NCBI RefSeq assembly: GCF_009380215.1 | Contig: NZ_WHUG01000020.1 | Coordinates: 1-64,000, forward strand | Source: Rugamonas aquatica | Lineage (GTDB): Bacteria > Pseudomonadota > Gammaproteobacteria > Burkholderiales > Burkholderiaceae_D | Direction of reading: 5' to 3' | Length of the DNA: 64,000 nt | In this document: piece by piece, positions 42,728-51,789 of the stretch | Layout: every line of letters begins with the position of its first letter | Numbering within the stretch: the stretch's first letter is position 1 | Made by a program: the position numbers and the translations under genes | The notes under the pieces: model-generated | Database searches by the model: none | Seen by the model: the letters and a program-made list of their open reading frames with translations, nothing else | What the model was told of the DNA's origin: nothing

Positions 42728-43243
42728 GTGAGACTACTTTCGACTTCAGAATTCGCGATACGGCAGGCGTCGCCCTACACGGATACGGAGCTGGCGTCTT
42801 CCGAGCTGCTACTGGACGGCAAGCCCACTGGGTTGATCGTGACAGGAGCGGTACTTGAAGCAGCCCTGGAGTGGCAAGGCTGTCGCGTCGCCTTCTTCAC
42901 CGATGACATCCCCTTCGAAGACATGCTGCGAATTTATATGTTCGACGCCAATATGATATTGATCGACGCGGCCGTGCTCGGCGCGATGTACTCCACCGGC
43001 GTATTTTCCGAGCTAAGCCTGCAGCCCCCGAATGCGCTGACGTTTCGCTTCTTCGGTGGCATCGCCTGGCGCTTGGTGATGCTGGCCGAACAGGAGTTTG
43101 CCCTGCCGTTTTTTTCCGATCCGCGTGGCGTCAATCGGAAATTCAAATTCTTCAGGCACTTCCGGATTGAAGGCGAGCCGCAGCGGGAGGGAGAGCCGAA
43201 CGTCTTGCCAAGCACCGACTATAGAGGAGAGCAATGCCATTGA
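42728..43243 (+). CDS. Unknown cytoplasmic protein (candidate immunity or accessory factor)
   Basis: 171 aa from a GTG start, 9 bp after the preceding gene. No signal peptide or membrane segment; mixed alpha/beta composition with aromatic-rich parts (VAFFTDDIPFEDMLRIYMFD; LTFRFFGGIAWRLVMLAEQE) and a basic stretch (RKFKFFRHFRIEG). Not recognised. Its 3' end overlaps the start of the MepA-like gene by 10 bp, so all three genes probably form one operon. Size and position fit an immunity protein, but nothing in the sequence proves it. Confidence 0.65.
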   Translation: MRLLSTSEFAIRQASPYTDTELASSELLLDGKPTGLIVTGAVLEAALEWQGCRVAFFTDDIPFEDMLRIYMFDANMILIDAAVLGAMYSTGVFSELSLQPPNALTFRFFGGIAWRLVMLAEQEFALPFFSDPRGVNRKFKFFRHFRIEGEPQREGEPNVLPSTDYRGEQCH

Positions 43244-43935
43244 AGCCCAAGCAGATAGGCGAACTGCTCTTGTTAGCCATGTTACTTTCCGCCATTCCAC
43301 TGGCATCCGCCAGCGCGAGCACTTGCTATGGCACCGTCGCCAACGGCCGCCTGCAAGACGGCGTGCAACTTCCCGCTGCCGGAAAAAACTTCGTCCCGTA
43401 CAGCAGCTTGGGGGTATCGCTTGGCAGGACGTATGTACACCAAACCGTTCGCGACATCGTCGTCGACGCATACAACGCCGTGTATCTCACTGCGCCAGAA
43501 AAGCGATTCGTGTATGGCGAAACAGGATGGGCCAACGGCGGGCCATTCAAACCGCACCGCACCCACCAGGCCGGACTCTCGGTCGATTTCATGGTGCCTG
43601 TGCTCGACGGCAAACGCAGGTCTGTTCCCCTGCCGACGAGCGCCCTGAACAAGTTTGGCTACGATCTGGAATTTGACGCGACCGGCTCGCTGGGCGATCT
43701 GCGCATCGACTTCGAAGCCATGGCGGAGCACCTGTACCAACTTGCCGAAGCGGCGAAAAAACATCACGTCGGGATCAAGCAAGTCATCTTCCAAAAAGAA
43801 CTCGTGGCACTGCTGCTGCAAACAAAACGCGGCAGCTACCTGCGCAACAACGTGACCTTCATGAAGGCGACACCGTGGATCAAGCACGATGAACACTATC
43901 ACGTGGACTTTTCGCTGCCCTGCCGCCCTTCATAG
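43234..43935 (+). CDS. Penicillin-insensitive murein endopeptidase (MepA-like, peptidase M74)
   Basis: 233 aa with a signal peptide (about 1-28, ending SASAS). Zinc ligands of the MepA/LAS family are in place: H111-Q-A-G-L-S-V-D118 and the C-terminal H218-D-E-H221-Y-H223. Such enzymes cut D-Ala-mDAP crosslinks in peptidoglycan. Closer in length to a minimal domain than E. coli MepA (274 aa). GGAG upstream supports the start at 43234. Third gene of an operon with two unknowns; it could be a housekeeping hydrolase or a periplasm-acting effector (inference). Confidence 0.85.
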   Translation: MPLKPKQIGELLLLAMLLSAIPLASASASTCYGTVANGRLQDGVQLPAAGKNFVPYSSLGVSLGRTYVHQTVRDIVVDAYNAVYLTAPEKRFVYGETGWANGGPFKPHRTHQAGLSVDFMVPVLDGKRRSVPLPTSALNKFGYDLEFDATGSLGDLRIDFEAMAEHLYQLAEAAKKHHVGIKQVIFQKELVALLLQTKRGSYLRNNVTFMKATPWIKHDEHYHVDFSLPCRPS

Positions 43936-44020
43936 CAACTGATGCACTTTGACAACAGCTAATTGTTAAAGTGAAAATCCGCGTGTATTGTGGTGCTCTT
44001 GATGTTGTTCAGCACCCAAC

Positions 44021-46144
44021 ATGAAACAGCCCCTCTTCTTCCGCACGCAACCCGGTCCAGGCTGGCTGCTCATCCTGGCCCTGGCGGCCTGCTACCCGCT
44101 GGCCGCCTCCGCGACCACACCGGAAGACGAAGACCTTGCCCTGTACGGCATGGACCGCTCCGCCATCAGCCTGGCGACCGGCTCCACCCAACTGTTGCGC
44201 CGCGCGCCGGCGGTCGCCTCCGTGGTGACGGCCGAAGATATCGCCGCCACCGGCGCCACCGACCTCAGCCAGGTACTGGAAACGGTGGCCGGCATCCACG
44301 TCACGCGCGGGGCGCCGCTGTTTCCACCGCTGTACATCATTCGCGGCATCGGCAGCGGCGGCCCCACCAACCCGCAGGTGCTGGTCATGCTCAACGGCCT
44401 GCGGATGAGCACCGACTACACCGGCGACAAAGGCAATATGTGGGTCAGCATGCCGGTGACGAATGTGGCGCGGATCGAAATCATCCGCGGCCCCGGCTCC
44501 GCCCTGTATGGCGCCGACGCGTTTGCCGGCGTCATCAACATCATCACCAAGACGGCGGACCAGATCCCGGGCCTGCGCGCAGGCGTGCAGGCGGGCTCGT
44601 TCAACACGCGCGACGCCTGGCTGGAATACGGCCACAAGCAAGACCAGCTGGCGATCGCGGCCTATCTGCAAGTGGGCCGCACCGATGGCCCGGACAGCAT
44701 CATCGAAGCCGATGCGCAAACGCTCAACGACAGCCGCTTCGGCACCCACGCCAGCAAGGCGCCCGGCCAGATCAGCGCAGGCTACAGCGCCTCCGACGGC
44801 GGCCTCGACCTGACCTACCAGCGCTGGCGCTGGCGCACCAACCTGAAATGGCGCAGCAATGTCGGCACCGGCCCCGGCGTCAATTCGGCGCTGGACCCCG
44901 ACCACAAAACGCGCACCGGCACGGCGCTCAGCGAACTGGCCTGGAGCGCACCCGATTTTTCCGACACCTGGAACGTGGGCGCTACGCTCAGCTACATGTT
45001 TTTCACCGAACAGTCGCCCAATGGACTGGGGCTGTTTCCGGCCGGCGCGCGCATCGGCCCCAACCTGTTCCCGAACGGGATGATCGGCGGCCCCAGCCGC
45101 TGGGAGCGCAATCTGCGCAGCGCGGCCTACGCCACCTACAGCGGCTGGGACCACCACGCGCTGCGCCTGGGCATCGGCCACGACGACCTGTATCTGTACC
45201 AGGTCAGCACGATGAAGAACTTCCTGCTCAATCCGGCGGGCGTGCCGATACCGACCGGCCCGGTGATCGACTACGGCGCCATCCAGCCGCACATCCTGCC
45301 GCAGCGCCGCAAGATCAACTACGCCTACATCCAGGACGAGTGGCAGTTCGCGCGCGACTGGGCGCTGACGGCCGGCGTGCGCCACGACGATTACTCCGAC
45401 TTCGGCGGCACCACCAATCCGCGCCTGGCGCTGGTGTGGGACGCCGACCTGAACGTCACGATCAAGCTGCTGCACGGCCGCGCCTTCCGCTCGCCCAGCT
45501 TCAACGAACAGGCCGGCATCAACCCGGTCAACATGGGCAATCTGAAGATCGAGCCGGAGACCATCGCCACCACGGAAGCGGCGCTGGCCTGGCAGGCGCG
45601 CCATGACCTGGCCATCAACCTGAGCCTGTTCCGCTACAAGATGAAAGACCTGATCCGCTCGGTGCCGAATCCTGCGCCGGCGCCGGGCGCCACCTACCAG
45701 AACAGCGGCAGCCAGGACGGCAACGGCGGCGAGGTTGAACTGACCTGGGACGTGGACGCCAACCTGCGCTGGCAAGCGAACTATGCGCGCCAGAACGCGC
45801 GCGATCCGGCCACCGGGCGCGACCCCGGCTATGCGCCGCGCCATCACGCCAACACCCGCGTGGACTGGAGCTTCAGCCCGGGCTGGCGCCTGACGCCGCA
45901 ACTGAACTGGGTGGCCGGCCGGCGCCGGGCGCTCGGCGACGCGCGCGCGCCGATTGCCGACTACCGCACCGTCGACGCCACGCTGACGCGGCGCCTGCCG
46001 CACGGCTGGACCGTGTCCGCCAGCGTGCTCAACCTGTTCAACGCCGACGCCCGCGAACCCAGCCTGACGCCCGGCCTGGCGCTGCCGTTCGATATCCCGG
46101 TATCGCCGCGCTCCGTGGCGATGCAGCTAAGCGTCAAGCTTTAA
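44021..46144 (+). CDS. TonB-dependent outer-membrane receptor
   Basis: 707 aa with a signal peptide (LLILALAACYPLAASA), a plug domain (RRAPAVASVVTAEDIAATGATDLSQVLETVAGIHV; GPGSALYGADAFAGVINIITK) and a 22-strand-type barrel ending in an aromatic-poor but typical MQLSVKL. The plug resembles the CirA/BtuB/vitamin or heme receptor group; the ligand is unknown. No Fur box is obvious upstream. Stands alone between the MepA operon and the PEP-CTERM gene. Confidence 0.92.
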   Translation: MKQPLFFRTQPGPGWLLILALAACYPLAASATTPEDEDLALYGMDRSAISLATGSTQLLRRAPAVASVVTAEDIAATGATDLSQVLETVAGIHVTRGAPLFPPLYIIRGIGSGGPTNPQVLVMLNGLRMSTDYTGDKGNMWVSMPVTNVARIEIIRGPGSALYGADAFAGVINIITKTADQIPGLRAGVQAGSFNTRDAWLEYGHKQDQLAIAAYLQVGRTDGPDSIIEADAQTLNDSRFGTHASKAPGQISAGYSASDGGLDLTYQRWRWRTNLKWRSNVGTGPGVNSALDPDHKTRTGTALSELAWSAPDFSDTWNVGATLSYMFFTEQSPNGLGLFPAGARIGPNLFPNGMIGGPSRWERNLRSAAYATYSGWDHHALRLGIGHDDLYLYQVSTMKNFLLNPAGVPIPTGPVIDYGAIQPHILPQRRKINYAYIQDEWQFARDWALTAGVRHDDYSDFGGTTNPRLALVWDADLNVTIKLLHGRAFRSPSFNEQAGINPVNMGNLKIEPETIATTEAALAWQARHDLAINLSLFRYKMKDLIRSVPNPAPAPGATYQNSGSQDGNGGEVELTWDVDANLRWQANYARQNARDPATGRDPGYAPRHHANTRVDWSFSPGWRLTPQLNWVAGRRRALGDARAPIADYRTVDATLTRRLPHGWTVSASVLNLFNADAREPSLTPGLALPFDIPVSPRSVAMQLSVKL

Positions 46145-46432
46145 CTGTTTTTCAAAAACGCATCCCGGCAGCTGCAGGACGCTCCGGGGCAAGCGCCCTT
46201 CAGCGGTGGCGTTCGGCTGTATCGGGCTGTCGTTCTACTGTGTGTTGCTGGTGGCATCCAGTGGCGCGCCGGGCAGCTGTGGGAGCGGCGTGTACCGGCG
46301 CGGCCACACAACATGCGCTTCCTGGCAAAAATAAAATTTATAAAAATGAATATACTATTCGACACATAACATATACCATGGGAAATTGAATTATACGTGT
46401 GACAACAAAAATACCCCCTACTAGGAAGAATC
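46145..46432. other. Intergenic: GC-rich remnant-like half and AT-rich promoter half
   Basis: The first 175 bases are GC-rich; the plus frame through 46204-46320 lacks stops and reads as a hydrophobic peptide (FGCIGLSFYCVLLVASSG) but has no start or ribosome site, so it may be a gene remnant. The last 110 bases are AT-rich with a TATACT -10-like box, probably the promoter of the PEP-CTERM gene. Confidence 0.4.
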
Positions 46433-46972
46433 ATGAAAATCGTCAAACTTTTGGCTGGTGCAGCATGCGCCGCAACGATGCTGCTGAGTTCGGTAGCCCA
46501 CGCGGATGTCAAACAATGGGTCCTGTCCGGCGTCACCTTCAATGACGGCGGCACCCTGACCGGCAACTTCGCCACCGATTCGGTCACCGGCGGCCTGCTG
46601 TCCTTCGATCTGACCACGACCGCCGGCACGATACGCGACGGCTTCCACTACAACGCCGCATCGAGCTCCCTCTTAGGCAACAACCTCACCGGCGCTAACA
46701 GCTTCCTCATCATCAACAACTCGCCTTGGGCCAAGCCCTACCTGAATCTGCGCTTCGATGCAGCACTGACCGCGGCAACCACCAGCACGACGGTGCAGCA
46801 TGGCGATATGGACGGCAACGGCTCCTGGGAGTGCACCAATTGCGACAACATACGTTTTGTGACCGCCGGCGTGGTCACGGCTGTTCCGGAACCTGAAACC
46901 TACGCCATGTTGCTGGGCGGCCTGGGCTTGGTAGGCGTCGCAGCCCGCCGCCGCGAGCGCAAGGCAGTCTGA
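46433..46972 (+). CDS. PEP-CTERM sorting domain protein
   Basis: 179 aa with a signal peptide (about 1-24, ending SVAHA), a body of about 125 residues with no known domain, and a C-terminal sorting signal: VPEPETYAMLLGGLGLVGVA followed by RRRERK. The VPEP motif, hydrophobic helix and basic tail direct the protein to an exosortase for export and surface or EPS linkage. No exosortase gene is in the window. Start supported by AGGAAG upstream; terminator downstream. Confidence 0.9.
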   Translation: MKIVKLLAGAACAATMLLSSVAHADVKQWVLSGVTFNDGGTLTGNFATDSVTGGLLSFDLTTTAGTIRDGFHYNAASSSLLGNNLTGANSFLIINNSPWAKPYLNLRFDAALTAATTSTTVQHGDMDGNGSWECTNCDNIRFVTAGVVTAVPEPETYAMLLGGLGLVGVAARRRERKAV

Positions 46973-46993
46973 ACGCCGTACCGTTCCAACAAA

Positions 46994-47050
46994 AAAACCC
47001 GCCAGCACTGAACGCGACCTTGAGCGCGTCCAGGCTGGCGGTTTTTTTTA
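46994..47050. terminator. Bidirectional terminator between PEP-CTERM gene and yceI
   Basis: A-rich flank, CGCCAGC ... GCTGGCG stem with an inner GACGCGCTC-type arm, then a nine-T run. It serves the plus gene and the converging minus gene, which ends at 47054. Confidence 0.85.
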
Positions 47051-47053
47051 TCG

Positions 47054-47617
47054 TTATTCCTCCGAATTCGCGCCCAGCGTAATGTGGACCGTCAACTCCC
47101 GCGCCGTGTTCGGGAAATACAGGTTGACGCCGAAGTCGGCGCGGTTCAGCTTGACCGTGGCTTCGAAGCCGGCCTCGCTTTCCTTCTTCATCGGATCGCG
47201 CTTGATCTTGTTGATCTTGCCGTCCAGGACCACCATCCTGGTCACGCCATGCACCGACAGGTTGCCGCTGATCTTCAGCGTATCCATCGGCCCCTTGACG
47301 ATCCTGGTGCTCTGGAAGGTGATGTCGGGGTAAGTGGCCACATCGAGAAACTCCGCGGCCAGCAGGCGCTTGTCGAGCGCGGGCACGGCGGTGTGCAAGC
47401 CATCCACCGCCAGCTTCACCGTGACCGAGGACTTGCTCAAGTCTTCATCGAGCACCAGCTTGCCTTCTATCTTCTCGAAACGGGCCACCGGGTTGGTGTA
47501 GCCGTGGTGGTCCCAGCTGAAAATAACGGCGCTGTGGTTGGGATCGACCGTCAGCGTTTCCGCGCTGAAGGCAGGCAGGGTGAACAGCGAGAACAGCGGT
47601 AACAACAGGTATTTCAT
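47054..47617 (-). CDS. yceI: YceI family periplasmic protein
   Basis: 187 aa with signal peptide (MKYLLLPLFSLFTLPAFSA) and the YceI lipocalin-like domain (LTVDPNHSAVIFSWDHHGYTNPVARF; DVATYPDITFQSTRI; LSVHGVTRMVVLDG; KLNRADFGV). Members bind polyisoprenoid-type lipids in the periplasm. Start at 47617 with GGAG in front. Divergent from the CadC-like regulator at 47774, which might control it. Confidence 0.93.
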   Translation of the reverse strand: MKYLLLPLFSLFTLPAFSAETLTVDPNHSAVIFSWDHHGYTNPVARFEKIEGKLVLDEDLSKSSVTVKLAVDGLHTAVPALDKRLLAAEFLDVATYPDITFQSTRIVKGPMDTLKISGNLSVHGVTRMVVLDGKINKIKRDPMKKESEAGFEATVKLNRADFGVNLYFPNTARELTVHITLGANSEE

Positions 47618-47773
47618 CGGGTACTCCTTCATGTGGGGGAGCAGCCACAATGCCGGCGCGGCGGCCGGAAGTCCTGAAATTGGTCTGAAATAGTTCTGAA
47701 ACCACCTGAAAAGCCCGGCATGCAGGCGCGCTATAATCCAAGCCTGTCAAAAATACAAACATATCGGAGCGGG

Positions 47774-48694
47774 ATGGAAACCATAACGGCAGCAAAGCTG
47801 GGCGTCGGAGCCTGGTGCGTCGACACCGCGTCGGGCGAGATCACACGCGATGGCGAGATGGTAAGGCTCGACCCGCGCACCTTGCGTTTGCTGCTGTGTC
47901 TGGCGGCCCGCCCCGGAGAGATCGTCAGCGCCGACGACCTGCTGAGCCAGGTGTGGCCGGGCGTGATCGTCACGCCCGATTCGGTGTACCAGGCCATCGC
48001 CTCGCTGCGCCGCGTGCTGGGTGACGATCCCAAGCAGGCCAGCTACATCGTCACCGTGCCGCGCCAGGGCTACAAGCTGGTGGCGGCGGTCGCGCCTGTG
48101 CATGAGCCGGAAAGCATCACGGCCCCGCCCGCCGCGCCGCTGGCGGAGGCCGCGCCGCGCTCCAACAACGCTTCGCGCAGCCGCTTCGCGTTTCTGGCGA
48201 CGGCCTGTATTCCCGTGGTGATCGGCATCGTTTTCTGGCTGCACAACACGCTGGCGAACGAACCGCATGCCGCCGCGCAGGTGACGCCGTCGCCCAGGTC
48301 GATCGCCGTGCTGCCGTTCGCGGATCTGACCGAAGGAATGAAGAACGAGACCTTTGCCGACGGCATGACCGAAGAACTGATCGGCCGGTTCAGCAAGCTG
48401 CCGGGCTTCAAGGTGCCGGCGCCCAGCGCCTCTTTTTATTACAAGGACCACGAGGCCCCCGTGGCCGATGTTGCGGCCAAGCTGAACGTCGTCTACATCC
48501 TCGACGGCAGCGTGCGCAAATCAGGCAACACGCTGCGCGTGGCCGCCCGTCTGATAAAGGCCGATAACGGCTTCATCATCTGGTCGGAAACCTATGACAA
48601 GCCCGTCGACAATCTGCTGGCCGTGCAGGACGACATCGCCACCGCCGTCACCAAGGCGCTGACGGCGACCATCGCCAGCGGCGCCGGCGGCTAG
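47774..48694 (+). CDS. CadC-like membrane-bound winged-helix regulator
   Basis: 306 aa. N-terminal OmpR-type winged helix (about 10-105: RLDPRTLRLLLCLAARPGEIVSADDLLSQVWPGVIV ... YIVTVPRQGYKLV), one membrane segment (about 145-165, FAFLATACIPVVIGIVFWL), and a periplasmic domain resembling a TolB N-terminal/FlgO-like module (IAVLPFADLTEGMKNETFADGMTEELI). Such proteins sense a periplasmic signal and activate nearby genes without phosphorylation. Its 3' end overlaps the convergent acyltransferase by 4 bp. yceI, divergent, is a possible target. Confidence 0.9.
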   Translation: METITAAKLGVGAWCVDTASGEITRDGEMVRLDPRTLRLLLCLAARPGEIVSADDLLSQVWPGVIVTPDSVYQAIASLRRVLGDDPKQASYIVTVPRQGYKLVAAVAPVHEPESITAPPAAPLAEAAPRSNNASRSRFAFLATACIPVVIGIVFWLHNTLANEPHAAAQVTPSPRSIAVLPFADLTEGMKNETFADGMTEELIGRFSKLPGFKVPAPSASFYYKDHEAPVADVAAKLNVVYILDGSVRKSGNTLRVAARLIKADNGFIIWSETYDKPVDNLLAVQDDIATAVTKALTATIASGAGG

Positions 48695-49818
48695 GCCGGC
48701 AGCGCGCGCGGCGCCAGTCGCCGCGAGGCGAACTGAAACACGCGGCCCAGCGGCGTCTCCACCCAGCGGAAGAAGACGGCGCCTGCGACCAGGCTGGCGG
48801 ACCACGCCAGCAGCATGCCCAGCCCCTGCCACAGCGGCGCGGCCGGCGCCAGGCGCGTGAACGCCGTGTTGACCAGCAGGCAGACCGGGAAGTGGATCAG
48901 GAACACCGAGTACGATATCTTGCCCAGGCCATTGACCGCCGACCAGGCGCGGCCGGTGGAAACCGTCTCGGCGCGGCCGAACAGGAACAGCAGGCAGGCG
49001 ACCACCAGCGCCAGCGCCACGCGGCTGCGGAAATCCAGAAACAAGGCCACCGACACCGGCAGCAGCGCCATCGCCAGCAGTACGGCCACCGCGCCGGGTT
49101 TGCGGCAGCGGTCGCTCGCCCACCATGCCATCATGCCCAGGCCATAGCTGCCGAAGAAATATGGCGCCCAGTTATCCCAGTCGGCGTCGAGGTTGAAGTG
49201 CAGCAGCGACAATGTCAGGCCCAGCGCGGCCAGGCAAGGCATCAGCCACGGCCGCGAACGGCCGCCGGCCACGCGCCCGCCCACCCACAGCGCCAGCGCC
49301 ATCAGCGCGTACAGCTGGAAGTCGATGGCGACATACCAGGCGCCGGCCGACAAGGATGGATAGCCCAGCACGCCATGCAGCAGCAGCGCGTGGGCGCTCA
49401 GCTGGCTCAGCGTGGCGGGGGCGGAAATCGAACCGTGGCTCATCCAGCCGGCGGCCAGCGACGATGCAACGGCGGCCAGCAGCGTGGCGGCGATGAACGG
49501 CGGCGCCAGCTTGACATAGCGGCGCCAGATCACGCCCAGCGGATAGTCCATGCCGGGCTGGCCCGACGGCGACAGCGATTTGGCGGCCAGGAAGCCGCCG
49601 ATGACGAGGAAAACCTGAACGGCGATGCGCGCACTGCTCCCCAGCCAGTCTATCAACGCTGGCAACATTGGCCGCACGTGATCGGACATCGGTCCATAAA
49701 ATGCCAGGTGATGCAGGACGATCAACTGCGCCGCACCGACCTTCAACAGATTAATCAAGCCAAACTGCGGCTGGACCGCGTCTTCCGCGCCAGCCTCTCC
49801 CCTTGCTACACCACTCAT
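48691..49818 (-). CDS. Acyltransferase 3 family membrane protein
   Basis: About 375 aa with ten or so membrane segments. Typical family features: an N-terminal His-containing loop after the first segment (QLIVLHHLAFYG), FLVIGGF, and GKISYSVFLIHFPV near the end. These enzymes O-acylate cell-surface sugars, LPS or secreted polysaccharides in the inner membrane. ATG at 49818 preferred; the frame is open to 49938. Not in an evident operon. Confidence 0.9.
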   Translation of the reverse strand: MSGVARGEAGAEDAVQPQFGLINLLKVGAAQLIVLHHLAFYGPMSDHVRPMLPALIDWLGSSARIAVQVFLVIGGFLAAKSLSPSGQPGMDYPLGVIWRRYVKLAPPFIAATLLAAVASSLAAGWMSHGSISAPATLSQLSAHALLLHGVLGYPSLSAGAWYVAIDFQLYALMALALWVGGRVAGGRSRPWLMPCLAALGLTLSLLHFNLDADWDNWAPYFFGSYGLGMMAWWASDRCRKPGAVAVLLAMALLPVSVALFLDFRSRVALALVVACLLFLFGRAETVSTGRAWSAVNGLGKISYSVFLIHFPVCLLVNTAFTRLAPAAPLWQGLGMLLAWSASLVAGAVFFRWVETPLGRVFQFASRRLAPRALPA

Positions 49819-49969
49819 TCCCATCCCTAAACATGCGGCTAGTGCCGACCGGCCGTCATGATAGCCGAGCTTGGCCGCCAGATGGCGCCAGCTTGGTGAC
49901 AAAGTGCGTATTTCCTTGAGGCACCAAAGCTGTATCATGCGGCCGGGAAATGATCAAAAAGGAAAAACA

Positions 49970-50575
49970 ATGCTATTTATTTGGGGTAAACGAAGCTACG
50001 GCTCGGTGCAAAGCGTGGGTAACACGTCGGTCAAAACTGTGTTCGGCCATTTCTGGTATTTGCCGCTGTTTCCGATGGCGAGCTACTACGTCGAGAGCAA
50101 AAGCAAGGCCTGCTATAAACTCAACGGCTTCAACTGGCGCTCGGTCCTGTTCGGTTATCTGCGGGTATGGCTGCCGCTCGTCGCCGCGATCGCGCTGCTC
50201 ATGACCTATGCGGGCGACGGCAGCCTGGTCGTTGGCGCCGTGGCGGCACTCAGCATCGCCGCCTTCGTCAGCACCTACATTTACGACAAGAAGTCGCGCG
50301 AGCAAGATGTCGCCAAGCTGCGCGAAATGATGCAGCGCCATTTTGGCGTGGCCATCGATCCCTACGCATGCCTGGACAACCTGCAAGCGGAAATCGACCA
50401 GAAATCCCAGGCCGGCACGACGGAGTCGCTGGAAGCCAACTGGTACAAGAGCGCCATCAAGGACGCCTTCGCCAGCAAGCAGACGCAGGAACTGGCGCTG
50501 CTGCGGGCGCGCTGCGACCAGCAAGACCAGTCGCTGCAACAGCAAGTGCTGGAGAAGGTCGCGCGCGCAGCCTGA
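49970..50575 (+). CDS. Membrane protein of unknown function
   Basis: 201 aa, start preceded by AAAGGA. N-terminal domain (MLFIWGKRSYGSVQSVG; FWYLPLFPMASYYVESKSK) resembles a zinc-ribbon-less inner-membrane regulator head, then two membrane segments (about 64-82 and 86-103) and a C-terminal helical region (EQDVAKLREMMQRHFGVAIDPYACLDNL). Not recognised beyond that. Monocistronic, convergent with a DUF418 gene. Confidence 0.7.
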   Translation: MLFIWGKRSYGSVQSVGNTSVKTVFGHFWYLPLFPMASYYVESKSKACYKLNGFNWRSVLFGYLRVWLPLVAAIALLMTYAGDGSLVVGAVAALSIAAFVSTYIYDKKSREQDVAKLREMMQRHFGVAIDPYACLDNLQAEIDQKSQAGTTESLEANWYKSAIKDAFASKQTQELALLRARCDQQDQSLQQQVLEKVARAA

Positions 50576-50584
50576 GCCGCTAGT

Positions 50585-51709
50585 TCAGGCCGTACGCCGC
50601 ATCGGCTGCATGGTTCCGTACATCAGCGTCCGCCACAGCCATTCCAGCGGACCGAAGCGATAGCGCCTCAACCACCAGGCGCTGAACGCCATCTGCGCGG
50701 CGTACACGGCGATGCCCAGCACCAGCACCGGCGCCGCACCGAGGCGTCCGAACTGGCCCAGGCCATAGCCGAAGAAGATCCATCCAAAGATCAGCGACTG
50801 CGCAATGTAGTTGGTGAAGGCCATCCGTCCGATGGCCGCGCAGCCTAGCAGCAGTTGGCGCGCTGACGAAAACTCCACCAGCGCGACGATCGCCGCCCCA
50901 TAGCCTGCGGCCAGCAGCGTCTGGCCGACGCCGCCCAGCACATCGAGCACGCACAGCGCCCCGCCCACCGCCACGCCGATCACGGCCACCGTGATGAACA
51001 GGCGCTTGTGCCGCTGCGGCTGCCGCATCACGCCGCTGCGCCAGGCCAGCGCACCCAACAGGAACAAGGCCAGCGTGCGCGGGAAAATATAGAGGTGCAA
51101 AGGCAGCAGCGCAGGCAATTCATGCTGGCTGAATCGGACGATCTCGCTCATGCTGCCGGTCGCGTAGACCTGGCCGGCCAAGGCCACGTGCTGTTGCAGC
51201 CACGCGGCCTCGGGCCACGGTATGCCGACCGGCACCACGCCGATGAACAGATACAGCGCGTACATGGCGGCCGCGCCTACCGCCAGCGTCCAGGCCGGCG
51301 CGGCCAGCATCGGCAACACCAGCAAGCCGGCCAGCGCGTATTCGGTGAGGATGTCGCCGTTCCAGATCAGCAGCAGGTGCGCCAGCCCGAACACCAGCAG
51401 CACCAGCAAGCGCCGCGTGAGCCAGTAGAACGGCCGCCCTGTCCTGCCGAGGCGCTCGAACTGCACCGCCAACCCGACGCCGAACAGGAAGGAAAACAGC
51501 GCGAAGGCCTTCATCTCGAAGCCGACGTGGACGATGGCCTCGACCAGCCGGTCCCACATGCCCGCGCCTGGCTCGGGCGGCAGGAACTGCTGGAATATCG
51601 ACACCCGGAACTCGGTCACGAGATTCACCGCCAGCACGCCAAACAGCGCGACGCCGCGCAGGATATCGATCGCGCCGATGCGCTCATCCGAATTTTGCCG
51701 CTCACCCAT
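50585..51709 (-). CDS. DUF418 family membrane protein (copy A)
   Basis: 374 aa with about nine membrane segments. N-terminus (IGAIDILRGVALFGVLAVNLV) and the C-terminal DUF418 block (GRMAFTNYIAQSLIFGWIFFGYGLG ... AFSAWWLRRYRFGPLEWLWRTL) are both typical. The family (E. coli YeiB) resembles acyltransferase-like membrane proteins; function unknown. A second, diverged DUF418 gene lies at 55590-56795. Confidence 0.92.
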   Translation of the reverse strand: MGERQNSDERIGAIDILRGVALFGVLAVNLVTEFRVSIFQQFLPPEPGAGMWDRLVEAIVHVGFEMKAFALFSFLFGVGLAVQFERLGRTGRPFYWLTRRLLVLLVFGLAHLLLIWNGDILTEYALAGLLVLPMLAAPAWTLAVGAAAMYALYLFIGVVPVGIPWPEAAWLQQHVALAGQVYATGSMSEIVRFSQHELPALLPLHLYIFPRTLALFLLGALAWRSGVMRQPQRHKRLFITVAVIGVAVGGALCVLDVLGGVGQTLLAAGYGAAIVALVEFSSARQLLLGCAAIGRMAFTNYIAQSLIFGWIFFGYGLGQFGRLGAAPVLVLGIAVYAAQMAFSAWWLRRYRFGPLEWLWRTLMYGTMQPMRRTA

Positions 51710-51789
51710 GCCATGCCTTGCTTAACCAGAGATGGCGCAGATAGTATCGATGGGTTTCCTAAAAGGCAAATCTTTGTGGCGGGCCGACG

